From NCBI RefSeq assembly GCF_017832975.1, contig NZ_JAFIBI010000001.1, positions 2,232,001 to 2,296,000 of the forward strand: a DNA stretch of 64,000 bases, in the 5' to 3' direction. The DNA is from Arthrobacter sp. PvP023 (GTDB lineage Bacteria; Actinomycetota; Actinomycetes; Actinomycetales; Micrococcaceae). Position numbers and translations under genes: made by a program. Position 1 is the stretch's first letter; each line of letters begins with the position of its first letter. Below the pieces are notes generated by a model. The model saw nothing but the letters and a program-made list of their open reading frames with translations. It searched no databases and had not been told where the DNA came from. Shown in pieces: positions 28,124 to 36,398 of the stretch.

Positions 28124-28801
28124 ATGGACCAGTCAAAACGCCAGCCCAGGAAACCGGGCTGGCGTTTTGTGTTGCTGGCACTGGCGCTGGCCGTTCTGAT
28201 CAGCGGACTTGTCCGCGCCCTCTGGCTGGATGTGTACTACATACCGTCCGCCTCCATGGAGCCGCTATTCGGCGCGGGGGACAGGATTCTGGTGTCCCGG
28301 ACCGACTTCCAGTCCGAGCCGGTCCGGCGGGGTGACGTCGTAGTCTTTGACGGCCGCGGGACGTTCGCCCCGCTCAACAGCGGCAACGGCCCGCTCCAGG
28401 ACGCCGCTGCGGCGGCGGGCCACTGGCTTGGCGTTACCGGGAGTGATACAACCTACATAAAGCGGGTTATCGGGCTGCCCGGGGATCATGTTGTCTGCTG
28501 CGACGACCAGCAGCGGCTCACAGTGAACGGTCAGGCGCTTGAGGAACCATACCTCTATGGCGGAGACGTTGCGAGCAAGCAGAAGTTCAGCGTGATCGTT
28601 CCAGCGGGACGGTTATGGTTGCTTGGGGACCACCGCTCGATGTCCGCCGATTCCCGGAGCCTCCTGGGCGCGCCGGGCGGCGGCATGGTGCCTCTGGGGC
28701 GGGTCATTGGCAGGCCGGTCCAGATCATCTGGCCACTCGACAGATTTGCGGCCGTTCCCCGGCCAGCAGAAACCAGCACGACGACGAAGGACGGACAGTA
28801 G
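28124..28801 (+). CDS. lepB: Signal peptidase I (first of two)
   Basis: Membrane serine protease that removes Sec/Tat signal peptides. 225 residues, one N-terminal membrane helix (about 14-36). The catalytic dyad is Ser44 in PSASM and Lys113 in YIKRVIGLPGD; the box GDHRSMSADSR follows. Its stop is one codon from the start of a second signal peptidase gene. Both paralogues share the PGDHVVCCD stretch, consistent with tandem duplication. Confidence 0.95.
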   Translation: MDQSKRQPRKPGWRFVLLALALAVLISGLVRALWLDVYYIPSASMEPLFGAGDRILVSRTDFQSEPVRRGDVVVFDGRGTFAPLNSGNGPLQDAAAAAGHWLGVTGSDTTYIKRVIGLPGDHVVCCDDQQRLTVNGQALEEPYLYGGDVASKQKFSVIVPAGRLWLLGDHRSMSADSRSLLGAPGGGMVPLGRVIGRPVQIIWPLDRFAAVPRPAETSTTTKDGQ

Positions 28802-29716
28802 ATGCCCGAGACCGACCCCCGGACTCCTGATCCGTTCAAGCACGACACCGGACGCGCCTCGGCCGGAGGCGACCAAACGGGAACCGCCACGGACAGGGAG
28901 ACCGCCCTTCCGTCCGCAGGCACACCTGCTGATCCGTCAGCCGAAACCGGCCTGCCCGCCGGAGCCGGGAGCCGGGCGGCCGGTTCGCACGGCGCGCATT
29001 CGAAATCCGGCCCGTCGAAAGCGCCTAAAGAAGGCAAAGCCCATGGCGCGGTGTACCTCTGGGTCAAGGAGGTGCTCACGGTGGTGGCCATCGCTGTGGT
29101 GCTGTCCTTCCTGATCAAGACTTTCCTGTTCCGGGCGTTCTACATCCCCTCCGAATCCATGGTCAACACACTGGATGTGAACGACCGGATCTTCGTTAAC
29201 TTGCTTGTGCCTGAACCTTTCGCCCTTGAGCGCGGCGATGTGGTGGTCTTCAAGGACACCAAGGGATGGCTGGTGCCCTCACCGGAGAAGGCCGACGGCC
29301 CGTATACCTGGGTCCAGGACGGCCTGACGTTCGTCGGCCTGCTGCCGGACAATTCGGAGCAGCACCTGGTCAAGCGCGTGATCGGCCTCCCGGGTGACCA
29401 TGTGGTGTGCTGTGACGCCGGCGGCAAGCTCACCATCAACGGCACCGCCGTGGACGAGACCTACGTCAACCCCGCCGAGGTGCCGGACATCCGCAACTTT
29501 GACGTCATTGTCCCGGACGGCAAGATCTGGGTGATGGGAGACAACCGGAACCACTCGGCCGATTCCCGCGCCCACCAGGACAGCAACGGCGGCTTCATCG
29601 ACATGCCCGATATTGAGGGCAAAGCGGCCGTTATTGCGTGGCCCCTCAACCGGCTGACTGGCCTGGGCAACTATCCCGACGTGTTCCGGAACGTCCCTGC
29701 GCCGGCTGGAAAATAG
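28802..29716 (+). CDS. lepB: Signal peptidase I (second of two)
   Basis: 304 residues. A long hydrophilic, disordered N-terminal region (about 1-78, rich in Pro, Ala and Gly) precedes one membrane helix at about 86-106. The catalytic Ser119 is in PSESM, Lys191 in LVKRVIGLPGD, and GDNRNHSADSR follows. Starts directly after the first lepB stop. Different length and tail suggest division of labour between the two peptidases, which is inference. Confidence 0.95.
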   Translation: MPETDPRTPDPFKHDTGRASAGGDQTGTATDRETALPSAGTPADPSAETGLPAGAGSRAAGSHGAHSKSGPSKAPKEGKAHGAVYLWVKEVLTVVAIAVVLSFLIKTFLFRAFYIPSESMVNTLDVNDRIFVNLLVPEPFALERGDVVVFKDTKGWLVPSPEKADGPYTWVQDGLTFVGLLPDNSEQHLVKRVIGLPGDHVVCCDAGGKLTINGTAVDETYVNPAEVPDIRNFDVIVPDGKIWVMGDNRNHSADSRAHQDSNGGFIDMPDIEGKAAVIAWPLNRLTGLGNYPDVFRNVPAPAGK

Positions 29717-30382
29717 ATGTCCGTTGCACCCACCCTCGACTACGAGCACCGGTTCTTGAGTTCCGGCGCCAGGCTGCTGGCCGGCATCGACGAAGTAGGC
29801 CGGGGTGCCATCGCGGGGCCCGTGACCGTCGGGATCACCGTCGTGGACCTGAGCCGGCCGGTGCTGCTGGACGACGTCCGAGACAGCAAGCTCCTGAAAG
29901 AATCCGACCGTGAGCGGCTGGAACCCCTGGTGCGGAGCTGGAGCGTCGCCTCGGCGGTGGGGCACGCCTCCGCCGGCGAGATCGACGCACTGGGTATCAT
30001 CGCTGCCCTGCGGACAGCCGGCACGCGGGCCTGGCTGCAGATCCTGGCCGCCGGGGTCACCCCGGATGTGGTCTTGCTCGACGGCAGCCACAACTGGCTC
30101 TCCCCGGAGACGCAGGCCTCCCTGTTCGACGATGCCCCGGCGGGTCCGGGCTGCGACGCGCCGGTCCACACCCTCATCAAAGCGGACATGCAGTGCCTGA
30201 GCGTGGCCGCCGCCAGCATCCTGGCCAAGGTGGAACGCGACCGGCTGATGCGTTCGCTGCACGAGGAGTACCCTGCCTTCGGCTGGGATGAAAACAAAGG
30301 CTACGGAACGGCGTCACACAAGATAGCGCTCAAAGCAGCGGGCCCGACGCCCTATCACCGGGTCAGCTGGCAGATTCTCTAA
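29717..30382 (+). CDS. rnhB: Ribonuclease HII
   Basis: Removes ribonucleotides from DNA and cleaves RNA:DNA hybrids. 221 residues. The DE catalytic pair is Asp25/Glu26 in [14 protein letters not shown]; the third Asp lies in VLLDGSHNW and the fourth in LIKADMQC. Starts immediately after the lepB stop; conserved neighbour of lepB in actinobacteria. Confidence 0.96.
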   Translation: MSVAPTLDYEHRFLSSGARLLAGIDEVGRGAIAGPVTVGITVVDLSRPVLLDDVRDSKLLKESDRERLEPLVRSWSVASAVGHASAGEIDALGIIAALRTAGTRAWLQILAAGVTPDVVLLDGSHNWLSPETQASLFDDAPAGPGCDAPVHTLIKADMQCLSVAAASILAKVERDRLMRSLHEEYPAFGWDENKGYGTASHKIALKAAGPTPYHRVSWQIL

Positions 30383-30436
30383 CTCCGGCTCCCCGCCCTG
30401 GCCGCGGGGCAGCGCGGAATAGTGCAAGATGGAACC

Positions 30437-30763
30437 ATGAGTGCCGAGGATCTTGAGAACTATGAAACCGACATGGAGCTTCAGCTCTACCGCGAATACC
30501 GTGACGTCGTCGGGCTGTTCAGCTACGTAGTCGAGACCGAACGGCGTTTCTACCTCGCCAACCACGTGGACCTTCAGGCGCGCAGCGCAGACGGCGAAGT
30601 CTATTTCGACCTCACCCTCCAGGACGCCTGGGTGTGGGATGTCTACCGCTCGGCCCGATTCGTCAAGAGCGTCCGGGTGATCACGTTCAAGGACGTCAAC
30701 GTGGAAGAGCTGCCACGCAACGAGGAACTGGCCCTTCCCAAGGACGTGGATCTCGGCAACTGA
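30437..30763 (+). CDS. DUF2469 family protein
   Basis: Actinobacterial family of about 100 residues with unknown role, nearly always next to rnhB. 108 residues, acidic; it begins MSAEDLENYETDMEL and has the conserved VVGLFSYVVETERRFYLAN segment. ATG 30437 is preferred over ATG 30422 because it matches the family start. Cytoplasmic, no cysteine motif. Confidence 0.92.
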   Translation: MSAEDLENYETDMELQLYREYRDVVGLFSYVVETERRFYLANHVDLQARSADGEVYFDLTLQDAWVWDVYRSARFVKSVRVITFKDVNVEELPRNEELALPKDVDLGN

Positions 30764-31029
30764 CGTGGCCGTTGGCCCAGGCACCTGACCTTCGCCTCTG
30801 ACCACCGGTTCGGCGGTTCGCACTACTTGTTTTTTGCCCGGGGGCTGGCATCCCTGCCATCCTTGGCGCGAGACTACTGTAAGGGATTGATTCGCAGTTC
30901 TGTTCCGACGGCTTACCGCGATGCGGAGGGGTCTCGCGTCCTGCAGATAAATACTGGCGGTGCTTGAGTCGAGCGCCGCGGGCTCGTACTGGCACCGCCT
31001 ACCCGGCTGAAATCAGAGAAGATCTCACC
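30764..31029. other. Gap between DUF2469 and mini-ORF, with a hairpin
   Basis: 266 bases without a convincing gene. It holds a T-run (TTTTTT, near 30829), weak inverted repeats, and a compound hairpin at 30956-30999: outer arms GGCGGTGC and GCACCGCC (8 bp), inner arms CGAGC and GCTCG (5 bp). The short direct repeat TACTGGC lies at 30952 and 30987. The hairpin ends 30 bases before the 36-residue ORF. Confidence 0.5.
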
Positions 31030-31140
31030 ATGAAAATACTCTGCTGGTTCCTAGGGCACATCTGGAGCAGCCATGCCGGCTTCTACGATGAGCGGCCGCA
31101 CCAGTCTGCCCACTGCATGAGATGCGGAACCCGTGCCTAG
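31030..31140 (+). CDS. Small cysteine-rich protein, possible zinc ribbon
   Basis: A 36-residue ORF too short for usual gene callers. It starts ATG 31030 and ends TAG 31138-31140; a purine-rich AGAGAAG lies about seven bases before the ATG. The product has CW near the start, a GH pair, and CMRC near the end (LCWFLGHIW ... HCMRCGTRA), a pattern like the small DUF1660-type zinc proteins (LCxLFGHxW ... CxRCG). Four potential metal ligands (Cys5, Cys29, Cys32, His10 or His28). No known neighbour supports it, so this is a candidate only. Confidence 0.5.
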   Translation: MKILCWFLGHIWSSHAGFYDERPHQSAHCMRCGTRA

Positions 31141-31260
31141 CCGTACTTCCCGGATCCAACATCTCCTCCACAGCACCCGATTAGCAGGCTTTCCCACATA
31201 GCGGCGTTCGCTGCTATGCCCGCCTCCGCGCCCTCCCGCAGTCTGGTGGCGGAGGTAAGA

Positions 31261-31617
31261 ATGAGAGCCAAAGACTTGCTTGGCCGGCGCGGGGAAGAAC
31301 TAGCCGCCGGATATCTGGAATCACAGGGCATGCGGATCGTGGACCGTAACTGGCGCTGTTCCGAAGGCGAAATCGACATCGTGGCCCTTGACGGCGATTC
31401 GCTCGTCATCGCCGAGGTGAAAACGCGGAAGTCCCTCGCGTACGGGCATCCCTTTGAAGCCGTCGGCGTTGCCAAACTGGCGCGCTTGCACAGGCTTGCA
31501 TCGGCATGGTGCCGAGACCACGAACTGCGCATGCCCTGCCGCCGCGTCGACGTGGTTGCCGTCCTGGACGACGGCGCCGGCCAGCCGCGCGTGGAGCATC
31601 TCAGGGGGGTGGGGTAG
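31261..31617 (+). CDS. YraN family / UPF0102 protein (PD-(D/E)XK nuclease-like)
   Basis: 118 residues. The restriction-endonuclease-like core is visible in GEIDIVALDGDSLVIAEVKTR: Asp, Glu and Lys of the PD-(D/E)XK metal site. ATG 31261 has GGAGG seven bases upstream, so the longer frame from 31216 is not needed. Translation runs straight into comM (stop at 31615-31617, GTG at 31618). The YraN-comM-dprA order points to DNA processing during uptake or recombination. Confidence 0.92.
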   Translation: MRAKDLLGRRGEELAAGYLESQGMRIVDRNWRCSEGEIDIVALDGDSLVIAEVKTRKSLAYGHPFEAVGVAKLARLHRLASAWCRDHELRMPCRRVDVVAVLDDGAGQPRVEHLRGVG

Positions 31618-33162
31618 GTGGCCCTGGGCAGGACGTACTCCGTGGCGCTCGTGGGACTCAATGGGTACATCGTGGAAGTTGAAGCTGACATCGGCCAGAC
31701 TCTCCCGGCCTTCGTGATTCTCGGTTTGCCGGACGCTTCGCTGAACGAAGCCAAGGAACGGATCCGGTCGGCCGCGCAAAACTCCGGCATTCCGCTGAGC
31801 CGGCGCAAGATCACCGCCAACCTCATCCCTGCGTCGCTGCCAAAACGGGGCTCGGGTTTCGACTTGGCTATCACCATGGCGGTTCTTCGGGCCGCAAATG
31901 ACATCCACTCAACTGAACGGACAATCTTCATCGCTGAACTGGGCCTTGACGGCAGGCTCAGGCCGGTCCGCGGCATCCTCCCCGCCGTGATGGCCGCCGT
32001 GCAGGCGGGCTACCCGGACATAGTGGTGGCCCAGGCGAATGCGGCTGAGGCCGGCCTTGTACCCGGCGCCCGCGTACGCGGCTACAAGACACTTGCCCGA
32101 CTTGCCTGTGACTTCGGGGCTGATCCGATGGAGCTTGCGCTTGACTTCGAACCCGAAGACGAGGCATGCTCCGGCGAAGCTGCGGCCGGACCCACCGTGG
32201 CACCGGACATGTGCGATGTGTCGGGCCAGGGGGAGGCCCGGAGGGCACTCGAAGTCGCGGCCGCGGGTGCCCATCATCTGCTCCTGTCCGGTCCGCCCGG
32301 TGCCGGGAAGACAATGCTCGCCGAACGGCTCCCGGGCCTGCTGCCGGACCTGGCTGACACCGAGGCCATGGAAGTGACGGCCATCCACTCTTTGTGTGCC
32401 CTGCCGTCAGCCTCCGTGCAGCTCCTTCGACGGCCGCCGTTTGAGAATCCCCACCACAGCGCCACCGCCGCCGCCATCATCGGAGGCGGATCAGGGCTGC
32501 CGCGGCCGGGCGCCGCCTCCAGGGCACATCGTGGCGTGCTGTTCCTGGATGAGGCCCCGGAATACGAACGGCGTGTCCTCGATGCCCTCAGGCAACCCTT
32601 GGAGAGCGGCGAACTGGTGATCCACCGGTCCGCCGGTACAGCTGCCTATCCGGCAAGATTCCAACTCGTGCTGGCCGCCAACCCGTGCCCCTGCGGCAAG
32701 GCCTCGGGGAAGGGGCTCGATTGCACCTGCACCCCGATGATGCGGCGCCGCTACCTCGCCCGGATGTCCGGGCCACTCCTGGACCGGGTGGACATCCAGT
32801 TGCAGGTGGAGCGGGTTTCGCTTGCCGATTTCGGGCGTACCGGTGCGGAGGAAGACACTACTGCAATTGCCGCACGGGTCCGTGACGCCCGCCTGCGCCA
32901 ACTGCAGAGGCTTCGGCCCCTTGGGCTGGAAACCAACTCCCAGGTGCCCGGCCGTGTCCTTCGCGGGGCATTGCGCCTTGCATCACCCACCACACGCATC
33001 CTGGACCACTCGCTTGAACGCGGTGTCCTGACTGCCCGCGGATACGACCGTGTTCTGCGCCTTGCCTGGACACTGGCGGACCTGGCATGCCGTGACACCC
33101 CGGATCTCGACGACATCGGGCAGGCGCTGGGACTCCGGCAAGCTGTCTCGGCTGCCGCCTGA
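31618..33162 (+). CDS. comM: Mg-chelatase-like AAA ATPase ComM/YifB
   Basis: Hexameric helicase-like AAA+ protein, known in other bacteria to promote branch migration in natural transformation. 514 residues: an N-terminal Lon-protease-like domain (about 1-165), Walker A GPPGAGKTM near 224, Walker B VLFLDEAPEY near 308, and a C-terminal lid. A zinc-like cysteine group (CPCGKASGKGLDCTC) is near 358-372. Begins GTG directly at the end of the YraN gene. Confidence 0.94.
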   Translation: MALGRTYSVALVGLNGYIVEVEADIGQTLPAFVILGLPDASLNEAKERIRSAAQNSGIPLSRRKITANLIPASLPKRGSGFDLAITMAVLRAANDIHSTERTIFIAELGLDGRLRPVRGILPAVMAAVQAGYPDIVVAQANAAEAGLVPGARVRGYKTLARLACDFGADPMELALDFEPEDEACSGEAAAGPTVAPDMCDVSGQGEARRALEVAAAGAHHLLLSGPPGAGKTMLAERLPGLLPDLADTEAMEVTAIHSLCALPSASVQLLRRPPFENPHHSATAAAIIGGGSGLPRPGAASRAHRGVLFLDEAPEYERRVLDALRQPLESGELVIHRSAGTAAYPARFQLVLAANPCPCGKASGKGLDCTCTPMMRRRYLARMSGPLLDRVDIQLQVERVSLADFGRTGAEEDTTAIAARVRDARLRQLQRLRPLGLETNSQVPGRVLRGALRLASPTTRILDHSLERGVLTARGYDRVLRLAWTLADLACRDTPDLDDIGQALGLRQAVSAAA

Positions 33163-33172
33163 AAGGAAAACG

Positions 33173-34357
33173 ATGACTGACCAAGAACGCATATCCCGTG
33201 CCGCCCTATCGCGACTTATGGAGCCGCAGGACGCCGTAGGCCTGGCACTTGTCAGGGCGGCCGGCGCAGTGGACGCGCTCCGAATCGCCACCGGCCAACT
33301 GGGGTCCGGGCCGCAGCTGGAACAGGACGTCACGGCTTTGCTTGCGGAGAACGGGACAGCGAGCTGGCCCGGAATGAGCGCTTCGCTCAAGCGCTGGGCC
33401 CCGCGCATTCCGGACCTGGCTCCGGAGCGGGATCTCGCCACCATGCACCGGCTGGGCGGCCGGATGATCATGCCGTCCGATTCACTCTGGCCCGGGCAGT
33501 TGGCCGACCTGGACCTTCATGAGCCCATCTGCCTCTGGTGGCGCGGACTGGAACTCCCGCTGCCTGCGGCGGCGAAGTCCATCGCCTTGGTTGGTTCCCG
33601 CGACAGCACCAGCTATGGCGCGGCCGTCACGGGCGATCTGGCCTATTCGTTGGCACAGCGGGGCTTCACCATTGTGTCGGGAGGGGCTTACGGGATCGAT
33701 GCGCACGCCCACCGGGCTGCGCTGGCCGGTGCCGGTGACACGATGCCCACAATCGCTGTCATGGCCGGGGGAGTGGACCGCTTCTATCCGTCCGGCAACG
33801 AAGACCTGCTCAGGACCGTCGCGAACCAAGGTGCCGTCCTGGCTGAAGTACCGCCCGGATCCGCACCCACCAGGTACCGGTTCCTGCAACGGAACCGCCT
33901 TATCGCTGCGTTGTCATCGGTGACCGTGGTGGTGGAGGCCCGCTGGCGCTCCGGTGCACTGAACACTGCCCACCACGCGGAAAGCCTGAGCAGGGCCGTC
34001 GGGGCCGTCCCTGGGTCCGTCCACAGCGCAAATTCCGCCGGGTGCCATCGGCTGATTCGCGAAGGGGGAGCCGTCTGCGTCACGGACGCCGGCGAAATCG
34101 CGGAACTTGCCTCACCCAGCGGCGAATCGTTGGCAGACGAGGCCCCGGCAGAGCGTGCCGACCATGACGGACTTACCCTGGAGGACCTCATCCTCCTGGA
34201 CGCACTGCCGCTCAGATCCACCAGCTCAGTCGAAAAACTGACGTCGGTCGCGGGACTGAGTACTGAGGCGGTCAGGGCTGGGCTGGGCAGGCTGGGGTTG
34301 CTGGGGCTTGCCGAATCCGAACGCGGCGGCTGGAAACGGTCCCGGAAAGCCGGCTGA
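33173..34357 (+). CDS. dprA: DNA-processing protein DprA
   Basis: Loads RecA on incoming single-stranded DNA in transformation. About 394 residues from ATG 33173 with AAGGA six bases upstream. The Rossmann-fold core contains VGSRDSTSYG and GGAYGIDAHAH; a winged-helix-like C-terminal region follows (about 325-394). The extended N-terminus is SAM-like. Ten bases after comM. The cluster gives a potential uptake module, but no comEA/comEC is in the window. Confidence 0.94.
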   Translation: MTDQERISRAALSRLMEPQDAVGLALVRAAGAVDALRIATGQLGSGPQLEQDVTALLAENGTASWPGMSASLKRWAPRIPDLAPERDLATMHRLGGRMIMPSDSLWPGQLADLDLHEPICLWWRGLELPLPAAAKSIALVGSRDSTSYGAAVTGDLAYSLAQRGFTIVSGGAYGIDAHAHRAALAGAGDTMPTIAVMAGGVDRFYPSGNEDLLRTVANQGAVLAEVPPGSAPTRYRFLQRNRLIAALSSVTVVVEARWRSGALNTAHHAESLSRAVGAVPGSVHSANSAGCHRLIREGGAVCVTDAGEIAELASPSGESLADEAPAERADHDGLTLEDLILLDALPLRSTSSVEKLTSVAGLSTEAVRAGLGRLGLLGLAESERGGWKRSRKAG

Positions 34358-34483
34358 CCGTATCCCTCCTGCCGGCCATGTGGCCGCTGCACTCGCTGCC
34401 GTCAGGCCTGCGAGTTCCGTTAACCGGCTGCCCCGGCTGCGTGGTTCCTTGATTGGCAGTCGAATAATGGGGAAAGTTGGACC

Positions 34484-35410
34484 GTGGACACTCCTGACCT
34501 CCCTCCGGCCCTCGCTGACGCCGCCCGCGGTTTCGGCCGCTACCTGGAAGGCGAACGTGCCAGGTCGCCCCACACCGTGCGCGCCTACCTCTCCGACGTC
34601 CAGAGCCTGCTCCAGGTGGCGGCAGCAGACGGTGCCACCAACCTCGCCGGGATCGAACTGTCCACGTTGCGGCGCTGGCTCGGCGCGCAGAGCGAGGCGG
34701 GCATGTCCCGGTCCACGCTGGCCCGGCGCGCCGCGACCGCCCGGTCCTTCACCTCCTGGGCGGTGCGTGAAGAGCTCCTGGGGTCCGATCCGGCGCTGCG
34801 ACTGAAGGCGCCAAAGCGGGAACGAGCCCTGCCGGGCGTCTTGCACCAGAAACAGGTACTGCGCGTCGTCGACCGGCTGAAGGCGGCAGCTGAAGACGGC
34901 GGCCCGCTCGCCCTCCGGGACCGCGCAATGGTGGAGTTGCTCTACGCCACCGGCGTCCGTGTCGGGGAGCTGGCAGGCATGGACGTGGACGACCTCGATC
35001 CAGACCGGCGGACGCTCAGGGTTGTCGGCAAGGGCAACAAAGAGCGGACAGTTCCGTACGGGCTGCCGGCAGCAGTCGCCGTCGACGACTGGTTGCGCCG
35101 CGGACGTCCGGCGTTGGCAGTTACCGGGAGCGGTCCGGCACTGTTCCTCGGAGCAAGGGGCCGACGGGTGGACCAGCGGCAGGTTCGCACGGTGGTGAAA
35201 GACGTGCTGGACGCGCTGGGAGACACTGCTGCCACTGGACCCCACGCTCTCCGGCACTCCGCCGCCACCCATTTGCTGGACGGAGGAGCCGACCTGAGGG
35301 CAGTTCAGGAAATCCTCGGCCACAGCAGCCTGGCGACCACGCAGATCTACACCCACGTCTCGGTCGACCGGCTGCGGCAAAGCTACCAGCAGGCGCATCC
35401 GCGAGCCTGA
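34484..35410 (+). CDS. xerC: Tyrosine recombinase XerC
   Basis: Site-specific recombinase that resolves chromosome dimers with XerD at dif. 308 residues from GTG 34484. All catalytic residues are present: Arg159 (ATGVRVGEL), Lys183, His254 and Arg257 (HALRH), His280 (LGHSS) and nucleophile Tyr289 (IYTHV). It sits at the end of the comM-dprA run rather than in a mobile element; no att-like repeats are nearby, so it is the housekeeping enzyme. Confidence 0.93.
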   Translation: MDTPDLPPALADAARGFGRYLEGERARSPHTVRAYLSDVQSLLQVAAADGATNLAGIELSTLRRWLGAQSEAGMSRSTLARRAATARSFTSWAVREELLGSDPALRLKAPKRERALPGVLHQKQVLRVVDRLKAAAEDGGPLALRDRAMVELLYATGVRVGELAGMDVDDLDPDRRTLRVVGKGNKERTVPYGLPAAVAVDDWLRRGRPALAVTGSGPALFLGARGRRVDQRQVRTVVKDVLDALGDTAATGPHALRHSAATHLLDGGADLRAVQEILGHSSLATTQIYTHVSVDRLRQSYQQAHPRA

Positions 35411-35745
35411 AACGTATCCAGGGGCCGCCGTTGGGCCTCTCGCTCTCACGTTCGGCCCCGCCGGGGCCGCCTGCAGAGCCCCGCCAGCCGGAGTGCAGGA
35501 TTTCTTGATCACTTCCGGCGCGCCGAATTGCACTGGCGTAATTAGGCGGGGTACGGCACAATAAGAATCACGCTCGGCAACTCTCAAGTCAGGCTTGAAG
35601 CTCGCCCTCAAGCGGTTTCAAGTTTCGCCGGGCACTAATTTCATAGTCTTGCAGGGACCACCGGCAGCATGCGGACCCGGCGCGGCAGACACACATCCAG
35701 GCAGAGGTCGTTGGGGAAGACGTACCTACAGCTATGGAGGATGGA
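35411..35745. other. Intergenic region upstream of DUF3145 gene
   Basis: 335 bases with no ORF that looks real. It contains a promoter-like core GGCACAAT (35555-35562) and a cluster of a 5-base element: TCAAG at 35584-35588, CTTGA (35594-35598), TCAAG (35608-35612) and TCAAG (35618-35622). TCAAG-TCAGG-CTTGA forms a small hairpin. The later part before the start codon has no structure I recognise. Confidence 0.5.
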
Positions 35746-36249
35746 ATGTCTGTTGCAATGACCCGCGGTGTCTTGTTCGTTCACTCGGCCCCGACCGCCC
35801 TGTGCCCCCACGTTGAGTGGGCCATCGGGTCGGTCGTGGATAAGCGGACGGACCTGGAGTGGACTGCCCAGCCTGCTGCGCCCGGAATGTTCCGTTCGGA
35901 GCTTTCCTGGACAGGCAGCCCGGGGACCGGTGCGCTGCTGGCGTCAGCCCTACGTGGCTGGGCGCACCTGCGCTATGAGGTCACCGAGGAGCCGAGCCAG
36001 GGCGTGGATGGCGGCCGATGGTCACACACCCCGGAACTGGGAATCTTTCATGCCGTCACGGACGTGCATGGAAACATCATGGTCTCCGAGGACCGCATCC
36101 GCTATGCCTACGAGTCCGGTGCCGGCGACCCGTCCGCCGTCTACCACGAGCTGTCCCTTGCGCTCGGTGAAGCCTGGGACGAAGAGCTGGAGCCGTTCCG
36201 GCACGCTGCCGAGGGCGCTCCAGTACGCTGGCTACACCAGGTGGGCTGA
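35746..36249 (+). CDS. DUF3145 family protein
   Basis: Actinobacterial family of unknown function. 167 residues from ATG 35746 with GGAGG at 35736-35740, five bases upstream. Begins MSVAMTRGVLFVHSAPTALC; conserved tryptophans and an acidic C-terminal half (LALGEAWDEELEPF). Cytoplasmic, no catalytic motif that I can name. Its stop codon lies inside the first copy of a 14-bp tandem repeat (GACCCGGCCCCCGC, 36248-36275). Confidence 0.9.
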   Translation: MSVAMTRGVLFVHSAPTALCPHVEWAIGSVVDKRTDLEWTAQPAAPGMFRSELSWTGSPGTGALLASALRGWAHLRYEVTEEPSQGVDGGRWSHTPELGIFHAVTDVHGNIMVSEDRIRYAYESGAGDPSAVYHELSLALGEAWDEELEPFRHAAEGAPVRWLHQVG

Positions 36250-36346
36250 CCCGGCCCCCGCGACCCGGCCCCCGCGAGCGGATTCAGCGCAAGCGGACAC
36301 AGCGCGGGCGGACACAACCGGATCGCTCAGCAATACCCTCCATAAC

Positions 36347-36382
36347 GTAAGAGGCCCCTGCCGGACGGCAGGGGCCTCTTAC
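36347..36382. terminator. Bidirectional terminator between DUF3145 and fabF
   Basis: A perfect 16-bp stem, 36347-36362 with 36367-36382, with loop GGAC. It lies between convergent genes; the arms begin with GTAA/TTAC so a short T/A run is available on both sides. Confidence 0.85.
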
Positions 36383-36398
36383 TGTGAAATCGCGGACG

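Noticed and set aside
34484..35410. Tyrosine recombinase as part of an integrative element
   Set aside because: All residues and neighbours fit housekeeping XerC; no att repeats, tRNA or cargo genes nearby.
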